NCBI GenBank assembly: GCA_024645155.1
Contig: JAHEGF010000073.1
Span: forward strand, 1 to 13,502
Reading direction: 5' to 3'
Source of the DNA: Phyllobacteriaceae bacterium
GTDB taxonomy: Bacteria; Pseudomonadota; Alphaproteobacteria; Rhizobiales; Rhizobiaceae
DNA length: 13,502 nucleotides
The position numbers and the translations under genes are program-made. A model generated the notes under the pieces. It was not told where the DNA came from and searched no databases. It saw only the letters and a program-made list of their open reading frames with translations. Below, piece after piece: positions 7,093 through 12,898 of the stretch (positions within the stretch are counted from its first letter, which is position 1; each line of letters opens with the position of its first letter).

Positions 7093-7707
7093 TCAGGTGC
7101 GGTAAATCCATTGTTCCGGCAATCGCACTGACACGTCCTCGCCCAGCGCCAGGCGGCCAGGCTTTTCAACCCAGGCAACAAGGCCACGCAAGCGTTTTGC
7201 AGCCTTCGGAAACAACAGTGCTCCCGCCTCGGGATCCGCCATCCGCGCACGTTCTGCAACCAGCTTTCCGGCAACCCGGCACGGGCCGTTCTGCGCATCG
7301 ACCTTGATCGTGACACCGTTTCTGAAAAACAGGAGCGTGCCTGATGGCAACATCGACAAATCTGCAATGCCGTCCAGGACAATATTGGCACCGATCCATT
7401 CCGCCTTGATCTCGCCAAGTTCCATCGCCCGCGCGATGCGGCGCAATTCTTCTGGAGACACGATTGAAACCTGCCGTTCATTGCGGATTTCGGTTCCGCG
7501 CGGATACCAGGGTTCTCGGCCGCCCGAACGGCGTGTGGCGCCACAATGAAAATCGCCGGGAATGCCGTCAAAAGTCAGGTCGAGCGATTCAACGGCTGCC
7601 GTCTCGAAACCGTCACCCGCTGCAACGAAAAGCCCGGAAACCTTGCCCAGCAGCTTTTTCGCCGGAATGATATCCGGCTCGTCGTCGCGCCTTGCCAGTG
7701 GGTCCAT
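7093..7707 (-). CDS. MOSC domain protein
   Basis: Cytoplasmic 204-aa protein with a MOSC (molybdenum cofactor sulfurase C-terminal) fold. Seen: GKVSGLFVA (21-29), FDGIPGDFHCG (46-56), NERQVSIVSPEEL (76-88), EWIGANIVLDG (103-113), NGPCRVAGK (140-148) with the conserved Cys143 expected of MOSC proteins, and GLVAWVEKPG (175-184). Relatives include YiiM and the mARC C-terminal domain, which carry sulfur or molybdenum cofactor. The substrate of this stand-alone form is unknown. The ATG at 7707 is chosen because the frame upstream overlaps the ketoacyl synthase. It lies 20 bases after that gene's stop with only a weak ribosome site, so coupled translation in one operon is likely. No functional link between the two is known to me. 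Confidence 0.88.
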   Translation of the reverse strand: MDPLARRDDEPDIIPAKKLLGKVSGLFVAAGDGFETAAVESLDLTFDGIPGDFHCGATRRSGGREPWYPRGTEIRNERQVSIVSPEELRRIARAMELGEIKAEWIGANIVLDGIADLSMLPSGTLLFFRNGVTIKVDAQNGPCRVAGKLVAERARMADPEAGALLFPKAAKRLRGLVAWVEKPGRLALGEDVSVRLPEQWIYRT

Positions 7708-7727
7708 CTGATTAGAAACCGGTATTG

Positions 7728-8849
7728 TTACATCTTGCGGACGAGTGCCGCGCCGATTGAATAGCCCGCGCCGAATGCACAAATCAACCCGTGTTCGCCA
7801 GCCGCCATGTCGGCGCTATACTCATCAAACGCCACAATCGCACCGGCTGCAGCCGTGTTTCCAAGGCGGTCCAGCACCATCGGCGCCTGTTCCGCGCTGG
7901 CTTCGTGGCCAAGCACCAGTTTCATGATCATGGCGTTCATGCGGCCATTGGCCTGGTGAAGCCAGTAGCGTTGAACATCAGACGGTGACAGCCAGTTGTC
8001 TGCGAGAAAATCCTTGATGAAATGTGAGGCGGCAACGGTGACTTCCTTGAATACCTTGTTGCCGACCTGCTTGATCAGGTTGCCTTCCATTTCGACGATA
8101 TCGTTGCGTTCCTGGCTGGCACGATTGAGAAACCCGAAATTGGAGCGAATGTTGTTCGACATCTGGGTCCAGGTCCTGGTGTCGATGATTTCCCACGCCC
8201 CTTCCCGGATTTCCCCTTCCTCAAGCGGTTCGATCAGCATGGAGGCCGATGCATCACCGAAGATGAAATGGGTTTGGCGATCACGGAAATTGAGATGTCC
8301 CGAGATGATTTCAGGACTGGTTACCAAAACGGCATTTTCGGCGCCGCTGCATACCAGGCTGTTTGCAACATGCAATGCGGCAGCCGCAGACGAGCATCCA
8401 AGGCTCATGTCAAAGGCGGACCCCCCGGTTCCAAGCTCCTTTTGCACCTCGATGCCGATTGCCGGATAGGGACGCTGATGGTGGGATGCCGAGCAGATGA
8501 CCATGCCGACATTCTCGGGTACTGTACCGGCAGCATTGATTGCCTTTCGGGCGGAGGCTACCGCGAATTCCGCTTCCAACGACAACTCGTCATCGGAGCG
8601 TTCAGGAATGCGCGGCGACATCCGGTCGGGGTCAAGAATGCCCGTCGGCTCGATCACCCGGCGGTGCTCGACACCGGACGCATAAACGATAAAATCGGTA
8701 TTGGACGGCTCGAGCAGCGGTTCACCGGCCTTCGCGCGCCGGGCGTTTTCGCTTTCGACCCAGCTGTTGAATACCGACACGAGCTCCTCGTTCGAAATTG
8801 AATGAGGAGGGATTTCGGTTCCGGTGCCGGTGATGGCAGCGCGTTTCAT
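7728..8849 (-). CDS. Beta-ketoacyl-ACP synthase III (long FabH-like form)
   Basis: Thiolase-fold condensing enzyme that joins an acyl-CoA to malonyl-ACP. The 373-aa length exceeds classical FabH (about 320), because of an insert at residues 30-90 (ESENARRAKAG to RMSPRIPERSDDE). The full triad is visible: Cys152 in SLGCSSA (149-155), His298 in YWLHQANGR (295-303) and Asn331 in RLGNTAAAG (328-336). FGDASASMLIEP (197-208) and the terminal GAGYSIGAALV complete the fold. The sequence layout, including the TPPHSISNEEL-like start and IPERSDDE, resembles what I recall of Pseudomonas FabH2 (PA3286), which primes synthesis with medium-chain acyl-CoA such as octanoyl-CoA. That assignment is from memory. 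It heads a two-gene unit with the MOSC protein. A GTTAAT inverted repeat lies 63 bases upstream. Confidence 0.9.
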   Translation of the reverse strand: MKRAAITGTGTEIPPHSISNEELVSVFNSWVESENARRAKAGEPLLEPSNTDFIVYASGVEHRRVIEPTGILDPDRMSPRIPERSDDELSLEAEFAVASARKAINAAGTVPENVGMVICSASHHQRPYPAIGIEVQKELGTGGSAFDMSLGCSSAAAALHVANSLVCSGAENAVLVTSPEIISGHLNFRDRQTHFIFGDASASMLIEPLEEGEIREGAWEIIDTRTWTQMSNNIRSNFGFLNRASQERNDIVEMEGNLIKQVGNKVFKEVTVAASHFIKDFLADNWLSPSDVQRYWLHQANGRMNAMIMKLVLGHEASAEQAPMVLDRLGNTAAAGAIVAFDEYSADMAAGEHGLICAFGAGYSIGAALVRKM

Positions 8850-8911
8850 GGACTTCTACCCGTTCTTTCCCGCATTGTAATGCAGGCCCGCCGGCACAAT
8901 GCCACCCTTCT

Positions 8912-8928
8912 GTTAATCACGAATTAAC
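8912..8928. promoter_or_regulatory. Possible operator upstream of the ketoacyl synthase gene
   Basis: GTTAAT (8912-8917) and ATTAAC (8923-8928) form a perfect inverted repeat with a 5-base spacer (CACGA), in the 222-base gap between the synthase start and the secreted protein gene. Its size suits a dimeric HTH regulator. Only symmetry and position support it. Confidence 0.35.
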
Positions 8929-9071
8929 CGTGTGGAAAGGGCACGCCCCCTTCGGCGGCAATTATGGCATGGACAAGGCGTTATCTGCGGTTGCAAAGTC
9001 ACCGGCTTTACGTGGCGGCCTTGCCGCAATAGAATGCCCGCAAGCGGGGCAGGCAACGGGAGTCCGAAGCC

Positions 9072-9503
9072 ATGAATGTTCTCGCCAGTTTTTCCAGGTT
9101 TTTCATCGCCCTGCCAACAGCTGCAATGCTGATTGCGCCGGGTCACGTACAATCCGCCGACTTGTTGTGCGCCGGCCTGGTGCCGCCCGGCCAGAAAATC
9201 ATCTGCGCCGGTTTTGAGCCCAATTGGGCAATCGAGCTGGCCTGTGAGGGGCCCGGCGACATGCTCGGCAATTTCATAGACGCCTTTTCCGGCGGCACCA
9301 TCCAGCAGACAACCGGAACCGTGACCATTCTGTCGCAAAATCCCTGGCAGTTTGAAACCAGCCATCCGGTAACAGGCTCGATTGCCTATACGCCGGGCGG
9401 CTGTACCGATGAAGGCGACAACGTCCACGACTTTACGTTTACGCCCACCGGCGCCCCCGGCCTGTCCCCGCCGTTCTTCCCGTTCTGCTGCAGGATGGAG
9501 TGA
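9072..9503 (+). CDS. Small secreted six-cysteine protein, unknown function
   Basis: 143-aa protein with a Sec signal peptide: MNVLASFSRF, a hydrophobic run (residues 8-22), and a likely cut near VQSA/D (28-29). The mature part is about 114 aa with six cysteines (33, 45, 58, 111, 139, 140), so up to three disulfides, and a Pro/Phe-rich end LSPPFFPFCC. The stretch ICAGFEPNWAIELAC (44-58) recalls the GxEPxW motif of small periplasmic or envelope proteins such as the COG3650 type, but the match is short and I do not assign the family. GGGAG lies about 9 bases before the ATG. It is convergent with ettA, with only 3 bases between the stops, so no room is left for a separate terminator. Location is periplasm or outside. 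Confidence 0.7.
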   Translation: MNVLASFSRFFIALPTAAMLIAPGHVQSADLLCAGLVPPGQKIICAGFEPNWAIELACEGPGDMLGNFIDAFSGGTIQQTTGTVTILSQNPWQFETSHPVTGSIAYTPGGCTDEGDNVHDFTFTPTGAPGLSPPFFPFCCRME

Positions 9504-9506
9504 TCC

Positions 9507-11156
9507 CTACCTCCGCAACCGCTTGTAAGTCACGCGTTTCGGGTTGACGCTGTCGGGGCCGAGGCGCCTGATCTTGTCGGCCTCGTAATCCTCGAAGTTG
9601 CCTTCGAACCATTCGACATGGCTTTCACCTTCAAACGACAGGATATGGGTTGCCAGCCGGTCGAGGAACATGCGGTCATGGGTGATGATAACGGCGCATC
9701 CGGCGAAGTTTTCCAGCGCGTCCTCGAGTGCACCTAGTGTTTCGGTGTCGAGATCATTGGTCGGTTCGTCGAGCAGCAGCACATTGCCGCCCTCCTTCAA
9801 AAGCTTGGCCATGTGCACACGATTGCGCTGGCCGCCCGATAGCGTGCCGACCTTCTGCTGCTGGTCACCGCCCCTGAAGTTGAACGACGAACAATAGGCG
9901 CGTGAGTTGACCTCGTGTTTTCCAAGCTTGATGATGTCGTTGCCGCCGGAAATCTCCTCCCAGACGGATTTTTTACCGTCGAGCGAATCTCGGCTCTGGT
10001 CGACATAGCCGAGCTTGACGGTTTCACCGATGGTAATGCTGCCACCATCGGGCGTTTCCTGGCCGGTGATCATGCGGAACAGCGTCGTCTTTCCGGCGCC
10101 GTTCGGTCCGATAACACCGACAATGCCGCCCGGCGGCAGTTTGAACGACAGGTCGTCGATCAGCAGCTTGTCGCCATAGCCTTTCGACACTCCGTTCGCT
10201 TCGATCACCGTCTGGCCGAGCCGCTCACCGGCCGGAATGACGATCTGCGCATCGCCGGGACGGCGGTCCTCGGCGGCGCGCACCAGTTCGTCATAGGCCT
10301 TGATACGCGCCTTCGACTTTGCCTGCCTGGCCTTCGGCGATGACGCAATCCACTCGCTTTCGCGCGACAATGCCCGCTGGCGCGATGCCTCCTCGCGGCC
10401 CTCCTGCTTCATGCGCTTGGCCTTGGCTTCCAGATAGGCGGAATAATTACCCTCGTAGGGGATGCCGCGCCCGCGGTCGAGTTCGAGGATCCAGCCGGTC
10501 ACATTGTCGAGGAAGTACCGGTCATGGGTGACCATCAGCACGGAGCCCGGATACTCCCGCAGATGCTTTTCGAGCCAGGCGATGGTTTCGGCATCGAGAT
10601 GGTTGGTCGGTTCGTCGAGCAAAAGCAGGTCGGGCTGTGACAGCAGCAGCTTGCACAGTGCAACGCGGCGGCGCTCGCCGCCGGACAGGTTCTTGACCGG
10701 CGTTGCACCTGGCGGACAGCGCAGCGCTTCCATTGCCATCTCGACCTGGGAGTCGAGGTCCCACAGGTTTTGCGCATCGATGATGTCCTGGAGTTTCGCG
10801 CCCTCATCGGCTGTCTCGTCGGAGTAGTTCATCATCAGCTCGTTGTAGCGGTCGAGGATCGCCTTTTTTTCGGCAACCCCTTCCATCACATTGCCGGCGA
10901 CATCCTTCGTCTCGTCGAGCTGCGGCTCCTGCGGCAGGTAGCCGGCAGTCGCGCCATCCGCCAGCCAGGCTTCGCCGGTGTATTCCTTGTCGAGACCGGC
11001 CATGATGCGCAGCACCGTCGACTTGCCCGCGCCGTTCGGACCCAGAATGCCGATCTTGGCATCGGGATAGAAAGACAGGTGGATGTTTTCGAGGACTTTC
11101 TTGGCCCCGTAGCTCTTGTTGAGCCCGGCCATGTGATAAATGAACTGGCGTGCCAT
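9507..11156 (-). CDS. ettA: Energy-dependent translational throttle protein EttA (ABC-F ATPase)
   Basis: Cytoplasmic ABC-F protein that binds the ribosomal E site and gates early elongation according to the ATP/ADP ratio. With the ATG at 11156 (GGAG 5 bases upstream) it is 549 aa, close to E. coli EttA. Two ABC domains are complete: Walker A GPNGAGKST (39-47) and GPNGAGKTT (350-358), signatures LSGGERRRV (157-165) and LSGGQRNRV (439-447), Walker B LLLLDEPTNHLD (177-188) and LLLDEPTNDLD (460-470), each with the catalytic Glu of DEPT. The arm lies near 90-135 and the charged helical linker at about 235-300. RAYCSSFNFRGGDQQQKVGTL just before the second signature, and the VNPKRVTYKRLRR end, favour EttA over Uup or other ABC-F types. 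An upstream in-frame start (11219) lacks support. Confidence 0.96.
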   Translation of the reverse strand: MARQFIYHMAGLNKSYGAKKVLENIHLSFYPDAKIGILGPNGAGKSTVLRIMAGLDKEYTGEAWLADGATAGYLPQEPQLDETKDVAGNVMEGVAEKKAILDRYNELMMNYSDETADEGAKLQDIIDAQNLWDLDSQVEMAMEALRCPPGATPVKNLSGGERRRVALCKLLLSQPDLLLLDEPTNHLDAETIAWLEKHLREYPGSVLMVTHDRYFLDNVTGWILELDRGRGIPYEGNYSAYLEAKAKRMKQEGREEASRQRALSRESEWIASSPKARQAKSKARIKAYDELVRAAEDRRPGDAQIVIPAGERLGQTVIEANGVSKGYGDKLLIDDLSFKLPPGGIVGVIGPNGAGKTTLFRMITGQETPDGGSITIGETVKLGYVDQSRDSLDGKKSVWEEISGGNDIIKLGKHEVNSRAYCSSFNFRGGDQQQKVGTLSGGQRNRVHMAKLLKEGGNVLLLDEPTNDLDTETLGALEDALENFAGCAVIITHDRMFLDRLATHILSFEGESHVEWFEGNFEDYEADKIRRLGPDSVNPKRVTYKRLRR

Positions 11157-11304
11157 GTTTTCTCCATTGGAGCACAACGTGCGTATTTCATGATTTTCTG
11201 CCTGCGCACTTAGCGGCACTCGCCCGCAAGTTCAACTGTCCTGCCCGGGTAAATGGCCGCCACAATAGATGCGACAATTTTCCGGTTTCTGTATCCCTTG
11301 TTGT

Positions 11305-11313
11305 TGCTATACT
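11305..11313 (+). promoter_or_regulatory. Candidate extended -10 promoter for the small Cys-rich genes
   Basis: TGC followed directly by TATACT (11308-11313) matches an extended -10 element. Initiation would fall near 11320, giving a leader of about 26 bases that contains the GGAGG of the next gene. No clear -35 box is seen, as is common for extended -10 promoters. Confidence 0.4.
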
Positions 11314-11345
11314 TTACCGGCAAGTATCAATTGGAGGACACGGAA

Positions 11346-11471
11346 ATGAAGTGCCAGATTTGCAATAGCAAAGAAGCCCGGCAAACCTGTTCGCAATGCG
11401 GAAAGAAATTCTGCCCCGCCTGCCGAAGCCCGTTTGCCGGCGGCAGACCCATTTGCAAGGAATGCGACTAG
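11346..11471 (+). CDS. 41-aa four-CxxC (zinc ribbon-like) protein
   Basis: A very short cytoplasmic protein of 41 residues with eight cysteines in four CxxC pairs: C3/C6, C15/C18, C23/C26 and C37/C40. The spacing of four pairs suggests two interleaved tetra-Cys sites, as in small treble-clef or B-box/RING-like domains, so two zinc ions are the natural guess. No signal peptide is present. Translation is well supported by GGAGG (11333-11337), 8 bases before the ATG, and by a candidate extended -10 promoter. It is divergent from ettA and followed after 64 bases by another Cys/His-rich small protein, so the two probably share a transcript. Function is not known. A nucleic acid, ribosome or metal-buffer role would all suit the composition. 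Confidence 0.75.
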   Translation: MKCQICNSKEARQTCSQCGKKFCPACRSPFAGGRPICKECD

Positions 11472-11535
11472 GAATAACAAGCATCGGCCCGTTTTGGCGG
11501 AAGTGCACAATTGATGAAACAGGATGTGCGGACCC

Positions 11536-11733
11536 ATGGAAACCGATGAGCAAATGGCGGGTGATGCCGGCGACAACAGCCTTGCAACGGATTTGCATGC
11601 CGACCAAGCGGCCTCCGGTAATGAAGATAACGAAATCACATGCGGTCAAAGATGCCCGCACTGCAACAGGCCATGCCGGGGCTACGCGGGTCATGATGGC
11701 GCTCATCAGTGCAATCAGCACCACACCTGGTAG
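11536..11733 (+). CDS. 65-aa Cys/His-rich protein with acidic N-terminus
   Basis: The protein has two parts. Residues 1-34 are acidic and low in hydrophobics (likely disordered). Residues 36-65 form a dense ligand cluster: Cys36, 40, 43, 47 and 59, with His53, 57, 62 and 63, in the pattern Cx3Cx2Cx3C then GHDGAHQC and HHTW. This looks like a single zinc finger that ends the protein. The ATG at 11536 is preferred because AGGA lies 11 bases upstream. An ATG at 11524 (69 aa) has its purine run touching the start. An in-frame stop at 11515 rules out longer forms. The gene follows the four-CxxC gene on the same strand with no terminator seen between. It is convergent with the YHS gene, 41 bases away. 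I do not recognise the family. Confidence 0.6.
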   Translation: METDEQMAGDAGDNSLATDLHADQAASGNEDNEITCGQRCPHCNRPCRGYAGHDGAHQCNQHHTW

Positions 11734-11774
11734 CAAGTATCTGTCGTCCTGACCCGTGTCCGGTACCTGACCGG

Positions 11775-12248
11775 TCAGCTGCCGGCCAGCACCGGCCAGA
11801 TCCGGTCTGCTTTCTTGATATAGCCCGGGATATCCTGCTCCCAGGTTTTCTGAACTTCCTTGGTGATGTTCAGATACAGTTTTCCGTCAACTACTGAGAA
11901 TGCTTCGGGATCGATCGGCACCTTGACACCCTGCGAAACACCATAGGCGCAATAGCCTCCGTAGGCCGGCACAAACATTTCCGGATTGGCCTTAAAAGTG
12001 TCCAGATTCTCCATGGACGAAAACCAGTATGTCGCACCATCATGTTCTGCGGAAAATTCGGGCGACCCTTTGACCGGCGCTGACTGGTTGAAATACCCGA
12101 CCGGATCATAACCCTGCATCGCAACGCCCGATGAATCGATGTTGAGTGCCCCGGCGAACCCGCCTTGTATTGCCAAGCACAACAGAAACACCGTTACAGC
12201 GGCAATCTTTGTGAATGACGAAATTGAAGCCAGTTTCAATGCGTGCAT
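11775..12248 (-). CDS. Secreted YHS-domain protein
   Basis: 157-aa exported protein. The ATG at 12248 has GGAG about 7 bases upstream. The frame upstream (to 12326) encodes an unrelated basic stretch and is not used. The signal peptide is residues 1-34 (hydrophobic 16-30, AxA-type site FAGA). The rest is a single YHS domain: GYDPVGYF (46-53), PVKGSPEFSAEHDGATYWFSS (58-78), NPEMFVPAYGGYCAYG (88-103), DPEAFSVVDGKLYLN (113-127) and a terminal ADRIWPVL. YHS domains occur in copper ATPases and other metal-linked proteins, and a lone secreted form of this kind is common in alphaproteobacteria with no proven function. A single Cys (100) in YGGYCA lies at the expected ligand position. It is divergent from the CxxC-repeat gene, with about 250 bases between the starts. 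Confidence 0.88.
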   Translation of the reverse strand: MHALKLASISSFTKIAAVTVFLLCLAIQGGFAGALNIDSSGVAMQGYDPVGYFNQSAPVKGSPEFSAEHDGATYWFSSMENLDTFKANPEMFVPAYGGYCAYGVSQGVKVPIDPEAFSVVDGKLYLNITKEVQKTWEQDIPGYIKKADRIWPVLAGS

Positions 12249-12458
12249 TTTCTTTCTCCAGCATGATGAGCAGCGGAACCGGTATCCGCCAATCCTTGCG
12301 TGGTTGTAGCGCAGTTGCCGGAGCATATCTCATCACAGCTGGTAGCAAGGCGCGCAAAAAACCGTGAAGTGCGCCCCGACAGCCCGCTAACTAATCCGTG
12401 ATCGGCAACCGGCCAAATGTGAAAACGCGTGTTCGAATTTCTTCCTAGGATTGGCGCA

Positions 12459-12475
12459 TCGGAATTTTGGTCCGA
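12459..12475. repeat. Short inverted repeat upstream of the CxxC-repeat gene
   Basis: TCGGA (12459-12463) and TCCGA (12471-12475) flank a 7-base centre, 24 bases before the ATG. It may be a leader stem or a regulator half-site pair. It is short enough to arise by chance. Confidence 0.25.
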
Positions 12476-12499
12476 GAGAATTCAACCGGAGTATCCCTG

Positions 12500-12769
12500 A
12501 TGAACAGCAAATCGAAAAAAGCACTCGCACTGATGTTGATTGGCGGCGGTCTTGCCACCGCAATGCCTGGCATTTCAACAGCGGTCGCCGAGTGTGGCGC
12601 CAAGAAACCTGCTGCTGCGTGTTCGGCCTGTGCGGGCAAGAAAGACGCCTGCAATCCCTGCGCGGCCAAAAAAGTTGCATGTAACCCGTGCGCCGCCAAG
12701 AAAGACGCCTGCAATCCTTGCGCAGCCAAGAAGGCCGCGTGCAGCCCATGCGCTGCCAAGAAAAACTGA
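12500..12769 (+). CDS. Secreted CxxC-repeat protein (five 10-residue CNPCAAKK-type repeats)
   Basis: 89-aa exported protein. The ATG at 12500 has GGAG about 8 bases before it. A frame extension to 12467 adds only a weak N-terminus. The signal peptide is residues 1-30 (LALMLIGGGLATAM core, STAVA cut). The mature 59 aa is almost all repeat: five units of consensus (D/A/V)AC(N/S)PCAAKK at residues 39-48, 49-58, 59-68, 69-78 and 79-88. There are 11 cysteines in all and Lys pairs between them. Each unit thus offers a CxxC metal or disulfide site separated by a basic pair. I recall similar Cys-Pro-Cys-Ala repeat proteins in other alphaproteobacteria, of unknown function. Metal binding or buffering in the periplasm is likely by composition, and thiol redox is the alternative. 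Confidence 0.8.
   Translation: MNSKSKKALALMLIGGGLATAMPGISTAVAECGAKKPAAACSACAGKKDACNPCAAKKVACNPCAAKKDACNPCAAKKAACSPCAAKKN
12614..12763 (+). repeat. Five tandem 30-bp coding repeats
   Basis: Five exact-length 30-base units at 12614, 12644, 12674, 12704 and 12734 encode the CxxC/KK repeats. The units differ mostly at third codon positions (for example CCC, CCG, CCT and CCA for the same Pro), while Cys and Lys are kept. The array is old and under protein-level constraint, not a recent slippage. Confidence 0.85.
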
Positions 12770-12786
12770 CCGCAAAAGTCAAGGTG

Positions 12787-12811
12787 TGGCGCCGGGAAAT
12801 AACCGGCGCCA
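12787..12811 (+). terminator. Hairpin after the CxxC-repeat gene
   Basis: TGGCGCCGG (12787-12795) pairs perfectly with CCGGCGCCA (12803-12811) around a 7-base loop, 17 bases after the stop. The stem is very GC-rich, but AAACCCC follows it and not a T-run, so it may be an mRNA-stabilising or attenuating stem rather than a classical terminator. Confidence 0.45.
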
Positions 12812-12898
12812 AAACCCCGCTTCCTGTTCCTGCCAAATCGCGTTAAACCGGGCCCTGTCGACAAAGACAGCAGTTGGAACCGGGCGCGGAGATATCCA

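Noticed and set aside
8930..9217. 95-residue plus-strand frame overlapping the secreted protein
   Set aside because: It runs in another frame over the signal-peptide gene, without a ribosome site or any fold signature.
11767..11778. CTGACCGGTCAG palindrome at the stop codon of the YHS gene
   Set aside because: It has no loop and no T-run, so it cannot form a normal terminator. A 12-bp palindrome here may be chance from the coding end.
12614..12763. Tandem 30-bp repeats as a CRISPR array
   Set aside because: The repeats are contiguous with no spacers, in frame within a signal-peptide protein, and vary at third codon positions.
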